Below are positions 32,852-41,397 of a stretch of 64,000 bases of DNA, piece after piece. Location of the stretch: assembly GCF_050942215.1 (NCBI RefSeq), contig NZ_CP192056.1, positions 3,534,001 through 3,598,000 on the forward strand, given 5' to 3'. The notes below the pieces were generated by a model. It was not told the DNA's origin and did no database searches. It saw only the letters and a list, made by a program, of their open reading frames with translations. The DNA is from Sphaerimonospora sp050942215 (GTDB lineage Bacteria > Actinomycetota > Actinomycetes > Streptosporangiales > Streptosporangiaceae). The translations under genes and the position numbers were made by a program. Each line of letters opens with the position of its first letter. Positions within the stretch are counted from its first letter, which is position 1.

Positions 32852-33690
32852 CGCGCGCCTCCCGGCGGCTCGCGCAGTTCCACCTCCAGGCCGGCCGGTC
32901 CGCGCAGGACGCGCTCGCCGAGGCGGACGCCGCCGTACGCCTCCAGCGTGGCCGCCATCGCGCCGGGATCGTCAGCCGCGAACGCCACCCGGCGCAGCCC
33001 GAGCCGCCGGTCCGTCAGGTCGGCCGCGTCGACCCCGGTGAAGGACATGATCTCGAAACGGGCGGGGGCCTGGTCGGCGGAGACGAGGAAGGAGAGCCGC
33101 AGGCTCGCCCCATCCGGCATGCCGACCATGTGCTCGAACGTCTCGCCGCTCATCTCGCCGTCGAACAGGACGGACAGTCCGCCGCCGTCGACGAAGAAGC
33201 GCAGCGCCTCATCGTGGTCGGCGGGCACGATGACGGCTGTGTGCAGCTCTCCGTGCAGCCGGTCCGGGTCTGTCTCCAGCGCGGGGCTGGGCCGGTGCGC
33301 GGCGCCCGCCTGCGGCAGCGTCCACCAGACGCCGTCGGTGCCGAGGGCGACGCATTCGCTCAGCGAGCCGGAGCCGTACGGATAGGTCGCGATCGGCCGG
33401 GACCGGCCGCCGGCCTCGTCGATCATCCGGGTCGTCCGGGCGAGGTCCCTGGAGTACATGCCGAGCAGCCGGGGGCCGAGGTCCCAGATTCTCGGATCGG
33501 CGGAGGCCGCCGCTTCTGCGGGGGCGGGGACGAGCCTGATCCGGCCGGTCTCCACGCCGTCGACCCCGATGAGCGCCTCGGCGCCGTTGCGTTCGATCAC
33601 GTCGAGGCCGAACGCCCGGGTGTGGAAGGCGACCGACGCCTCGACACTCCGGCATGCGATGACGGCCTCCACGACCGCTCCGAGCGACAA
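32848..33690 (-). CDS. Two-domain VOC family protein
   Basis: VOC protein of 280 aa. Modules begin at VEAVIACRSVEASVAFHTRAFGLDVIE and LHTAVIVPADHDEALRFFVDGGG. I chose a TTG start (L/M-SLGAVVEAV) because GGAGG lies 6 nt upstream; the longer ATG at 33717 is only 2 bp from element F and would have no ribosome-binding site. The stop overlaps the start of the decayed flavoprotein (ATGA). Its role in the pathway is unknown, and it may have lost its partner enzyme. Confidence 0.78.
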   Translation of the reverse strand: MSLGAVVEAVIACRSVEASVAFHTRAFGLDVIERNGAEALIGVDGVETGRIRLVPAPAEAAASADPRIWDLGPRLLGMYSRDLARTTRMIDEAGGRSRPIATYPYGSGSLSECVALGTDGVWWTLPQAGAAHRPSPALETDPDRLHGELHTAVIVPADHDEALRFFVDGGGLSVLFDGEMSGETFEHMVGMPDGASLRLSFLVSADQAPARFEIMSFTGVDAADLTDRRLGLRRVAFAADDPGAMAATLEAYGGVRLGERVLRGPAGLEVELREPPGGAR

Positions 33691-33718
33691 ACCGCGCCTC
33701 CGTTTCGTCGAGACCAAT

Positions 33719-33773
33719 GTTCCATTGTATGGAACGCCGTTTCAGGCTAGAGCGACGGCATGTCCGGTGTCAA
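33719..33773 (-). promoter_or_regulatory. Promoter with regulon element F
   Basis: Minus-strand TTGACA (33773-33768), 18 nt, TAGCCT (33749-33744). Element F at 33743-33719 directly abuts the -10 box and reads on the minus strand GAAAC-GGC-GTTCC, seven bases, GGAAC. It is the copy closest to the consensus. Confidence 0.8.
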
Positions 33774-33811
33774 TGAAGCCCCGGGACTTCCCCATCCGGG
33801 AGACTCTTCCC

Positions 33812-33849
33812 TATAGTCCAGATAGAAACGATGTTTCGAGGTGTGGAAC
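33812..33849 (+). promoter_or_regulatory. Regulon element H with -10 box
   Basis: TATAGT (33812-33817) is a likely -10; no convincing -35 was found. Element H at 33825-33849 reads GAAAC-GAT-GTTTC, seven bases, GGAAC. It lies 9 bp before the GTG start at 33859 of the nitrilase-homologue operon. Confidence 0.7.
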
Positions 33850-33858
33850 GGAGCTCCT

Positions 33859-34911
33859 GTGAGTCGAGATATGGCGGGTGAGCCGCCGGTGACCGCCTAC
33901 CGCGCGGTCGCGCTGCAGACCGCGTGTCATGCCGTCAACCGGGCCGCTGACAGCGCGGCGAGCCGCGACCTGATCCGCGCGGCCATCGACCGGGTCCGGG
34001 AGCAGATCACGGCGACGAAGCGCTTCGTCGGGCCGGGCCTGCGGCTCGTGGTCCTCCCCGAATACCTCCTCACCGGCCACCCCATCGGGGAGCCGTTCGG
34101 CGAGTGGTGCGAGCGGGCCGCGCTGGCGCCCGGCGGTCCCGAGTACGCCCGCCTCGGCGAAATCGCCCGCGACGCCGAGGTGTTCCTGTGCGTGAACGGC
34201 TACGAACTCGACGAGCACTTCCCCGGCGTCTACTTCCAGGCCTCGGTCGTGTTCGACCCGCGCGGCGACGTCGTCCTCCGCTACCGGCGGCTCAACTCGA
34301 TGTACGCCGTGACCCCGCACGACCTCCTCACCGACTACCTGTCCGTCTACGGCGAGGAGGCGCTCTTCCCCGTGGCCAGGACCGAGATCGGGACACTGGC
34401 CGCGATCGCGTCCGAGGAGATCCTCTTCCCCGAGGTCGCCCGCTGCCTCGCCATGCGCGGCGCCGAGGTGTTCCTGCACAGCTCCTCGGAGGTCTGCAGC
34501 GCGCTGCTGTCGCCGAAGAACGTCGCCAAGCTCGCCCGCGCCGTCGAGAACGGCGCGTACGTCGTCTCCGCCAACACGGCCGGGCTGCACGGCACCGGTC
34601 TGCCCGCGGAGTCGGGCGACGGCGGCAGCCAGATCGTGGACCACCGTGGCATCGTCATCGCCAAGGCCGGTCAGGGCGAGTCGATGGCCGCCAACGCGGA
34701 GGTCGACCTGGCCGCGCTGCGCCGCGCGCGCCGTACACCGGAGATGATGAACCTTCTCCCCCGTCAGCGCTTCGAGCTCTACGCGCCCAGCTACGCCGGC
34801 ACATCCTTCTATCCGCCGAACAGCGTGCGGCCCGGTGAGACGTCCCGCGGGCATTTCGCGACGACCCAGCGTGACGTGATCGAGCGGCTGTCCGCCGAGG
34901 GCCTGATCTGA
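33859..34911 (+). CDS. Nitrilase-superfamily protein lacking the catalytic Cys and Lys
   Basis: Protein of 350 aa, paralogue of 13267-14319. Glu is kept (VVLPEYLLTGHP), but the Lys position reads RYRRLNS and the Cys position reads AAIASEEILFPEV, where Ser185 (codon TCC at 34411) replaces Cys. HSSSEVCS follows. A normal nitrilase or amidase mechanism through a thioester is therefore unlikely. It may be a pseudoenzyme, binding partner of the active paralogue, or a Ser variant. GTG at 33859 has CGGAG 6 nt upstream; an earlier start would lie inside element H. It is the first gene of an operon with ALDH and a flavoprotein. Confidence 0.82.
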   Translation: MSRDMAGEPPVTAYRAVALQTACHAVNRAADSAASRDLIRAAIDRVREQITATKRFVGPGLRLVVLPEYLLTGHPIGEPFGEWCERAALAPGGPEYARLGEIARDAEVFLCVNGYELDEHFPGVYFQASVVFDPRGDVVLRYRRLNSMYAVTPHDLLTDYLSVYGEEALFPVARTEIGTLAAIASEEILFPEVARCLAMRGAEVFLHSSSEVCSALLSPKNVAKLARAVENGAYVVSANTAGLHGTGLPAESGDGGSQIVDHRGIVIAKAGQGESMAANAEVDLAALRRARRTPEMMNLLPRQRFELYAPSYAGTSFYPPNSVRPGETSRGHFATTQRDVIERLSAEGLI

Positions 34912-34923
34912 GGAACGGTTGAG

Positions 34924-36366
34924 ATGACGAAGAGGATTTCCGTCCGCAACCCCCGTACGGGCCTGGCGGACTACACGATCGCCGCTGCGGACACCGAGGA
35001 GACGGCCCTCACCGAGCAGCGGCTGCGCGCGCACCAGACGGAGTGGGCCGCGCTGCCGGTCGAGCGGCGAATCGCCGTCCTGAAGCGGTTCAAAGAGGCG
35101 ATCATCCGGCGCCGGGAGGAGATCGTCGCCAGGCTTGAGGCCGACACGGGACGGCGGTGGGCGTCCGAGATGGAGGTGGACTCGGCCGTCGGGAGCATCG
35201 ACCGGGCCTGTCTCTTCGCCGAGGAGACCTTCGCCCCCGCCGCACCCGTCCCCACTCCCGATCCGCAGGTCCAGGCCTCGGCCGATCTGGTGGCCTACCC
35301 CCTGGTCGCGGTCATCTCCCCCTGGAACTTCCCGTTCCAGCTCGCGCTCATCGACGCGGTGCCCGCACTGCTCGCGGGATCGGCCGTGCTGCTCAAACCG
35401 AGTGAGATGACGCCCCGCTTCATTCCCGTGCTGCGCGCCTGCGTCCAGGAGACCCCGGGTCTGGCCGACGTGTTCGCGGTGGTCGAGGGCGACGGCTCCA
35501 CCGGCGCCGCGATGATCGAGGTCGTCGACGCCGTCTGCTTCACCGGCAGCGTGCGGACCGGCCGCGTCATCGCCGCCGCCGCGGCCGCCCGCTTCATCCC
35601 GGCGTTCCTCGAGCTCGGCGGGAAGGACCCGGCGATCGTCACGGCATCGGCCGACCTCGACGTCGCCACCTCCGCGCTCCTGTGGGGCTCGACCATCAAC
35701 TCCGGCCATTCCTGCATGTCGATCGAGCGCGTCTACGTGGACCGGCGCGTCGCCGACGAGTTCACGGCCACACTGGTCGCCAAGGCGGAGCGCGTACGGC
35801 TCGCCCACCCCGGCCTCGGGGACGGGGAGATCGGACCGATCATCGTGGCCGCGCAGGCGCAGACCATCCGCGAGCACCTGGACGACGCCGTCGCGAAGGG
35901 CGCCCGGGTGCGCACCGGCGGTACGATCGAGGACCTCGGCGGCGGCGTCTACCTGCGGCCGACCGTGCTGACCGACGTCGACCACACGATGCGGGTGATG
36001 CGCGAGGAGACCTTCGGGCCGGTGATCCCGGTGATGACGTACGACGGCGCGGACGAGGCCGTCGCACTCGCCAACGACACCGACTTCGGGCTCAGCGCCG
36101 CCGTGTTCGCGGGCACGGCCGACGAGGCGCTGTCGATCGCGCACCGCCTCGACGCGGGGGCGGTCAGCGTCAACGACGCCTGCCTCACCGGAATGGTCCC
36201 CTCCGTGGAGAAGAACTCCTTCAAACTGTCCGGTCTCGGCGCCTCCCGGATGGGCCCGCCCTCCGTACGGCGCTTCCTGCGCCGGCGGGCCCTGCTCGTA
36301 CGCACCGCGACCGGTCCCCGGCCCTGGTACTACGACGGCGCCTCCGGCCCGGCCGAGGAGCGATGA
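34924..36366 (+). CDS. Aldehyde dehydrogenase (NAD(P)-dependent)
   Basis: ALDH of 480 aa. The cofactor segment VISPWNFPFQLALIDAVPALLAGSAVLLKPSE, catalytic Glu in LELGGKDP and nucleophilic Cys264 in NSGHSCMSIERVYV are all present, followed by EETFGPVIPV. It oxidises an aldehyde to the acid. A ThDP decarboxylase-like enzyme in the same regulon could supply the aldehyde. It follows the nitrilase homologue after 12 bp. Confidence 0.93.
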   Translation: MTKRISVRNPRTGLADYTIAAADTEETALTEQRLRAHQTEWAALPVERRIAVLKRFKEAIIRRREEIVARLEADTGRRWASEMEVDSAVGSIDRACLFAEETFAPAAPVPTPDPQVQASADLVAYPLVAVISPWNFPFQLALIDAVPALLAGSAVLLKPSEMTPRFIPVLRACVQETPGLADVFAVVEGDGSTGAAMIEVVDAVCFTGSVRTGRVIAAAAAARFIPAFLELGGKDPAIVTASADLDVATSALLWGSTINSGHSCMSIERVYVDRRVADEFTATLVAKAERVRLAHPGLGDGEIGPIIVAAQAQTIREHLDDAVAKGARVRTGGTIEDLGGGVYLRPTVLTDVDHTMRVMREETFGPVIPVMTYDGADEAVALANDTDFGLSAAVFAGTADEALSIAHRLDAGAVSVNDACLTGMVPSVEKNSFKLSGLGASRMGPPSVRRFLRRRALLVRTATGPRPWYYDGASGPAEER

Positions 36367-36441
36367 TCAACGGTGTCCCCACCGTGACGCTCCCCATTCC
36401 GTGATCTTGCGACGTCGGAAAGCACTACAGGAGATCCACCA

Positions 36442-37884
36442 GTGGAACACAGCTACGACCTCGTGGTGGTCGGCGCCGGCACCGCCGGCATTCCCTGTGC
36501 CGCGGAGGCGGCGCTCGGGGGTGCGAGGGTGCTTCTGGTGGAGAAGGACCACCAGATCGGCGGCACGCTGCACATATCGGGCGGGCACATGGCGGCGGCG
36601 GGGACGCGGCGGCAGGCCGAGCGGGGCATCGCCGACTCCGTCGAGGCGCATCTGGCGGACATCCGCCGGATCAGCGCCGGGACCGCCCGCGACGACCTCG
36701 TCCGCATCACCGCGGAGAACGCCGCCGAGACCGTCGACTGGCTGGACGACCGGGGTTTCCGCTTCGCCTCGGAGACGCCGCGGATCATCTACGGCCACGA
36801 GCCGTACACCACGGCACGGACCTATTACGGGGTCGACGAGGCGATCTCGATCCTCGAAGTGTTCGAACGCCTGCTGGACGAGGCCGTCGCCACGGGCCGG
36901 CTGGACCTGTGGAAGAACTCCCCGGTGATCGGGCTCACCCCCGGCGAGGACGGCGGGGTCGGCGGGGTCGGCGGGGTGACCGTCCTGCGCGGCGGCGTCG
37001 AGGACGTGGCGGTGCGAGCCGGTCACGTGGTCCTGGCCACGGGCGGGTTCGCGGCCGACCCGGAGCTGTTCCTGGAGCTGGAGGGAGCCCCGCTCGTGTC
37101 GGCGGCGCACCCGACCTCCACCGGTGACGGGATCCACCTGGCCAGGGAGCTGGGGGCCGCCGTGGCCGGGACGGGATCGTTCCTGCCCACCTTCGGCGGC
37201 CTGCCCCATCCGACCTCGCCGGGAAGGGCCAACTGGTCGGATCGGCAGCTCCTCATCGCGGCCGAACGCCCGCCCGTCGAGATCTACGTCGACAGGCACG
37301 GCCGGCGCTGGGTCGCCGAGGACGAGCTCTCGATCGACGAGAAGGAACGCGCGCTCACCCGCATCGACGACATGACCTTCTGGACCGTGTTCGACGACGC
37401 GATGGTCGAGTCGACCCGGTCGGGCCGCCCGCTCGTGGTGGGCTGGACGCCCGAGGACCTCCGCGACCGCGCCGACCGGCGCGCCGGCGTGCACTCGGCC
37501 GGCACGCTGGAGGAGCTCGCCGCCAAGGCGGGGATCGACCCGGCTGGGCTGGTCGCGACGGCCGCCCGCTACAACGAGGCGGTGGCCGCCGGCGAGGACC
37601 CCGACTTCGGCCGCACCCATCTGCCGCTGCCGCTCGCGCGCCCGCCCTTCTACGCGATACGCAACCACGCCATCTCCCTGGTCACGTTCGCCGGTCTCGA
37701 CATCGATTCGGACTTCCGCGTGCGGCGTACCGACGGCTCGTCGGCGCGCAACCTGTACGCCATCGGCGAGGTGATCGGCGCGGCGGCCACCTGCGGGCAG
37801 AGCTTCTGCTCGGGGATGCTGGTCACGCCCGCCATCACGTTCGGCCGGCTGCTGGGCCGCCGCCTCGCCGCCCGGGACGGGTGA
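36442..37884 (+). CDS. FAD-dependent dehydrogenase (fumarate reductase/KstD flavoprotein type)
   Basis: Flavoprotein of 480 aa. N-terminal FAD site YDLVVVGAGTAGIPCAAEAALGGARVLLVEKD, then GGTLHISGGHMAAAGT, and a C-terminal FAD-contact region NLYAIGEVIGAAATCGQSFCSGMLVTPAITFG. The family includes fumarate and urocanate reductases and 3-ketosteroid dehydrogenases, which remove or add hydrogens next to a carbonyl. It follows the ALDH after 75 bp. The GTG start is preceded by CAGGAGATCCACCA. An unrelated decayed flavoprotein lies at 32455-32851. Confidence 0.88.
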   Translation: MEHSYDLVVVGAGTAGIPCAAEAALGGARVLLVEKDHQIGGTLHISGGHMAAAGTRRQAERGIADSVEAHLADIRRISAGTARDDLVRITAENAAETVDWLDDRGFRFASETPRIIYGHEPYTTARTYYGVDEAISILEVFERLLDEAVATGRLDLWKNSPVIGLTPGEDGGVGGVGGVTVLRGGVEDVAVRAGHVVLATGGFAADPELFLELEGAPLVSAAHPTSTGDGIHLARELGAAVAGTGSFLPTFGGLPHPTSPGRANWSDRQLLIAAERPPVEIYVDRHGRRWVAEDELSIDEKERALTRIDDMTFWTVFDDAMVESTRSGRPLVVGWTPEDLRDRADRRAGVHSAGTLEELAAKAGIDPAGLVATAARYNEAVAAGEDPDFGRTHLPLPLARPPFYAIRNHAISLVTFAGLDIDSDFRVRRTDGSSARNLYAIGEVIGAAATCGQSFCSGMLVTPAITFGRLLGRRLAARDG

Positions 37885-38132
37885 TCTGTGACGCCGGACG
37901 CCGGCTGCGATGACACCAGGTATGCATCCGGCTCCGGCTGACCGGCGGCCCCAGATCTCGGGTGTCGACCGACGACGACCGTCGGCGCCTACCATCGGCT
38001 CCGCGCGGCGATCGAGGCCGCCCCGCCTACCGCTGACGATCCCCGGTGCGGCCGCCCCGGGGGGCAGATCATGACATGCTGGACCGGCCCCGATCACAAG
38101 GACCGCGATCACAAGGAACAGGGAGACCGGCG
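37885..38132. other. Intergenic stretch without recognised feature
   Basis: 248 bp between the flavoprotein operon and a small unknown gene. I see only weak GC-rich inverted repeats (GCCGGACGCCGGC just after the stop) and no conserved frame. It marks the downstream end of the catabolic regulon. Confidence 0.4.
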
Positions 38133-38423
38133 ATGACCCACCCTCTCGGCGTGCCGCCCGCACCTCGGCGCACTCCTCTCGACGTGGAGGAGCGGACCCG
38201 GGCCGAGGAGACCTTCACCACCCTCGTCGCCCGGCACCTCGTCACCGACGGACGGTTCAGGGTGAGCGCCGACACCCAGGAGATGGTGGAACTGTTCCAG
38301 CAGGTCGCCCGCAGGGTGGGCGACCTGCTCCAGCGGCCCGTGGTCAGCTACGCCAACGGCAGGTACATCGTGATCGCCTTCGGCCAGGAGGGAACTCCCG
38401 GCCTCGCTCCCGCGGACGCGTGA
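38133..38423 (+). CDS. Small protein of unknown function
   Basis: 96-aa protein starting MTHPLGVPPAPRRTPLDVEE with GGGAG 7 nt upstream. The body is amphipathic (RAEETFTTLVARHLV, TQEMVELFQQVARRVGDLLQRP) and ends in a beta hairpin VVSYANGRYIVIAFGQ. No signal peptide, membrane segment or known motif is seen. I do not recognise the family. It stands alone between the catabolic and biosynthetic blocks. Confidence 0.6.
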   Translation: MTHPLGVPPAPRRTPLDVEERTRAEETFTTLVARHLVTDGRFRVSADTQEMVELFQQVARRVGDLLQRPVVSYANGRYIVIAFGQEGTPGLAPADA

Positions 38424-38461
38424 GCGCGGCCTCGGCCCGCGGACGCGTGAGCGCGGCCTCG
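38408..38461 (+). repeat. 27-bp tandem duplication
   Basis: Two perfect copies of a 27-bp unit (starting cccgcggacgcgtgagcg) in direct tandem, the first spanning the stop codon of the small gene 38133-38423. The second copy repeats the gene's last codons in the non-coding region. Confidence 0.85.
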
Positions 38462-38691
38462 GCACGGCGGGTCCTGGAGCACGCCGACCATCCGCGACCC
38501 GGTGCTCGCAGCCGCGATCCAGACCATGTCCGGCCGGACGCCCAGGGCTCCGGTCTGTCGGGGCATGACCGGGCCCGGCGTCGAGGAGAGCACGGCGGGC
38601 CGGGAAGATCTCGATCCGCGTGCCGCCGCCGGACGACCGGGCGGGGTGAGCCACTGGATAGAGACGACAGCCAGCAGTGGGGAGTGGGCCG

Positions 38692-39957
38692 ATGCGCCTT
38701 CCTGACCGGGTCTACGCCGTCTGCTCCGAGGTCCCGCCGGAGGTCGTGGGCGGCCTCGGGCGGTACGCCGAGCGGATGATGCCGGTCCTCGGCGAATGCG
38801 GTGTTCCGATCGTGGTGTTCGGGACCGCGGGCCGCGGACGGGCACGGCGGACCGAACGCTCTGGTGACGTCACGCTGCACCGGCTGACCGCGGCGGGCCT
38901 CGGCCTCGCCGGGAATCCCCGCCTGCCGCGGGCGCTGCGGCTGCTGGCCAGGACGGCCGGGCTGCTCGTGTTCAACCTGCGCGCCGCCGTACGCATCCTG
39001 CGCGCGGAGGCGGGCCGCACCCGGGCCGAACGGCTCGGCGCCGTGGTGGCCGTGCACGACTGGATGGGCTGCCCGGCCGGAATCGTGTGCGGACTGCTCG
39101 GCCGCATGCCGGTCGTGTTCCACGTCCACACCCGCGAGCTGAACGCGGCACCGGAGCGCCGCCGCCCGCCGCACGCCGCCCTGCTCGACGCCCTGGAGAC
39201 GGTCCAGGCCCGGATGGCGCGGCTCATCGTCGTCCCGAGCGCCGCGATGCGCGACGAACTCGCGGCCGGGGGCTGGCCCGCCGACCGGATACGCCTCGTG
39301 CCGCACGGCTTCGAGGACCCCGAGCTACTGCGCCTGGCCGGTCTGCCCGGGGAGGAACGCGACCGGATGCGCAGGGAGGTCAGGCGCCGCTATCTGCCGG
39401 AGGGACGGGGCCGGTTGGTCGTCTTCGCGGGGCGCCTGTCGCCCCACAAGGGCGTCCACACGCTGGTGCGGGCCGTACCGCGGATCGCGGCCCGGCACGC
39501 CGGCACCCGGGTCGTGCTGATCGGCGCCGAGCCGCCGCACACCGGCGAGGCCGCGGTGCTGACCCGGTCGATCGAGGAGACGGGCGTCGCCGCCCAGGTG
39601 GTCGCCGAGAACCGGTTCCTGCCGCCGGCGGAGGTGTTCGCGCACTTCCTCGCCGCCGACGTGTGCGTCTTCCCCTCCGTGTACGAGCCGTTCGGCCTGG
39701 TCGCCGTCGAGGCCATGGCGCTGGCCCGGCCCGTCGTGGTAGGGCCCGGCTTCTCATCCGAGGTGGTCGGGGACGGCGCGCTGCGCTGCGCCCACGACGA
39801 CCCGCAGGAGCTGGCGGAGGCCCTGCTGCGCTGCCTCGACGATCCCCGGGAGGCGGCCGGGCTCGCCCACAGGGGCGCCGAGCACGTCCGGCGGCACTAC
39901 AGCTGGGCGCTCACGGGCGAGCGCACGCTGGCGGTGTACGCCGAGGCCATGCGGTGA
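38692..39957 (+). CDS. Glycosyltransferase, GT-B fold (GT4-like)
   Basis: Protein of 421 aa. N-terminal VCSEVPPEVVGGLGRYAERMMPVLG resembles glycogen-synthase/GT4 acceptor domains, VVAVHDWMG and VVFHVHTRE follow, and the donor domain has VVFAGRLSPHKGVHTLVRA and the E-x7-E motif EPFGLVAVEAMA near residue 325. It transfers a sugar from an NDP- or ADP-sugar. The start has GGGGAG 8 nt upstream. It could tailor the peptide made by the neighbouring NRPS or act in glycan metabolism; it is not in an operon with either block. Confidence 0.85.
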   Translation: MRLPDRVYAVCSEVPPEVVGGLGRYAERMMPVLGECGVPIVVFGTAGRGRARRTERSGDVTLHRLTAAGLGLAGNPRLPRALRLLARTAGLLVFNLRAAVRILRAEAGRTRAERLGAVVAVHDWMGCPAGIVCGLLGRMPVVFHVHTRELNAAPERRRPPHAALLDALETVQARMARLIVVPSAAMRDELAAGGWPADRIRLVPHGFEDPELLRLAGLPGEERDRMRREVRRRYLPEGRGRLVVFAGRLSPHKGVHTLVRAVPRIAARHAGTRVVLIGAEPPHTGEAAVLTRSIEETGVAAQVVAENRFLPPAEVFAHFLAADVCVFPSVYEPFGLVAVEAMALARPVVVGPGFSSEVVGDGALRCAHDDPQELAEALLRCLDDPREAAGLAHRGAEHVRRHYSWALTGERTLAVYAEAMR

Positions 39958-39996
39958 CATCGGCGCGTTCGGCCCGGACCGGCCGGGGCTCGAGGA

Positions 39997-41397
39997 TCAG
40001 GCCGTGCCGTCGTACGCGCTGATCCCGCACACCTGCGCCGCCGCGGCCATCGGGACGTCTTCCGTGAGGCCGCGGACCAGCAGCGCCTCCACGCCGAGCA
40101 GCATCGCCCGCGCCATGTCCTGCGACAGGTAGGCGGTGTCGATGATGAGGCTGAGCTGCCCGGTGTGCAGGGCCGTGCCCACGGTGAAGAACACCTTGAA
40201 TCTCACCCCGGGCCAGGTGTCCGTGACGTGCGTGCTGGTCCGCTCGGCGAGGCGGGCCGGGTCCTCGTCGTGGACGGCTCTGGGCAGGTTCGGCCAGGTG
40301 GCGATCGTCCGCCGGTCGTTGAAGAACGCGTCCAGATCCGGCTCCCGGCCGCGCAGGCGGCCGATCTCCTCCCGCATGGCCTGCATCGCGAACGGGTCGT
40401 ACTGCGCGCTGCGGTAAGCGGCGAGCGCACCGTGGTGCGCGGCCCGGCAGGTTGCGGCGAAATCGGAGCCGGGCAGATCGAGCGCGAACAGCCCGTCCTG
40501 CTCGACCGTGCCGACCATGGCCCGGGTACGCGGCTCGCGGCGGTTGCTGTGGACGAGCTGCATGACCGCTCTCCGGCGGCCGCTCACCGTGGCCAGGACC
40601 GTCGCGCAGGCGGCGAGCAGGACGCTCGTCGTGCTGACCGACCAGCGCTCGGCCAGCCGTTCCGCCGCGACGGGAAGCGCGACGGACTCCATGCCGACCT
40701 CGATGAACCGCGGGTCGTCCGCCTCGTGCGGGAGGTGGTCGAACACGTCGAGCGGCGCATCCTCCAGCACCGAGCGCCAGTATCGGACCGATCTCGCCGA
40801 GCGGGCGGCGAACGGCTCCGTGCTCTCCAGGGCCGCCTGGTCCATCGGCTGCCACTCGGGGAGCGGCGTCTGCTCGCCCCTGAGCAGCCCCCGCCACTCG
40901 ACCGCGAGCAGGCTCAGCGCCTGGAAGTCCACCGCGAGGTGGGTGAAGGCGAGCCCCAGCGCCCTCGGCCGGCCGTTCTTTATCACGATGGCACAGCGCA
41001 GCGGCAGCTCCTCCCCGTGGGCGAATACCGTCCCGCGCAGCTCGCCCGCGAGCCGCTCGGCCACCCGCAGCGCGGGTTCGGATCCCGCCTCCACCAGCCG
41101 TACGGCCAGCCGGCCGTCGCGCGCCACCCGCTGCACGGGCCCCTCCGGGGTGCCGGCGAAGGTGGTGCGCAGGCTCTCGTGCCGCTCGACCAGCCGTCGC
41201 AGCGCGTCCAGCACGGCGCCGAGGTCGCGTTCACCGTAGACGGGCAGCACCCAGGGGCAGTTGAGGAAGGTCTGACCATCCCCCATGAGATGAACGGCCC
41301 GCCACATCAGCCGCTGTCCCCACGTCAGGGGCGCCTCACCGGCGCGTGCTCCGTGGAACGTCACGGTCGCGGAGTCCGGGAAGGATCCGTGGGTCAT
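39997..41397 (-). CDS. Free-standing condensation-domain protein
   Basis: 466-aa protein made of one condensation-type domain and nothing else. It opens APLTWGQRLMWRAVHLM, and the active-site motif HHxxxDG reads THLAVDF near residue 152: the second, catalytic His and the Asp are kept, the first His and the Gly are not. It is paralogous to 49898-51373. It lies 540 bp downstream of the last NRPS gene and has its own upstream region. It may act in trans on carrier-bound intermediates, for example in acyl or ester transfer. Confidence 0.82.
   Translation of the reverse strand: MTHGSFPDSATVTFHGARAGEAPLTWGQRLMWRAVHLMGDGQTFLNCPWVLPVYGERDLGAVLDALRRLVERHESLRTTFAGTPEGPVQRVARDGRLAVRLVEAGSEPALRVAERLAGELRGTVFAHGEELPLRCAIVIKNGRPRALGLAFTHLAVDFQALSLLAVEWRGLLRGEQTPLPEWQPMDQAALESTEPFAARSARSVRYWRSVLEDAPLDVFDHLPHEADDPRFIEVGMESVALPVAAERLAERWSVSTTSVLLAACATVLATVSGRRRAVMQLVHSNRREPRTRAMVGTVEQDGLFALDLPGSDFAATCRAAHHGALAAYRSAQYDPFAMQAMREEIGRLRGREPDLDAFFNDRRTIATWPNLPRAVHDEDPARLAERTSTHVTDTWPGVRFKVFFTVGTALHTGQLSLIIDTAYLSQDMARAMLLGVEALLVRGLTEDVPMAAAAQVCGISAYDGTA

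Noticed and set aside
9826..33849. KstR/KstR2 or classical FadR operator as identity of the 25-bp element
   Set aside because: The half-sites GAAAC/GGAAC with N3 and N7 spacers do not fit the KstR, KstR2 or FadR consensus sequences that I know.
38408..38461. The tandem repeat as part of a CRISPR or attachment site
   Set aside because: Only two units in direct tandem without spacers and no integrase nearby; a simple duplication explains it.
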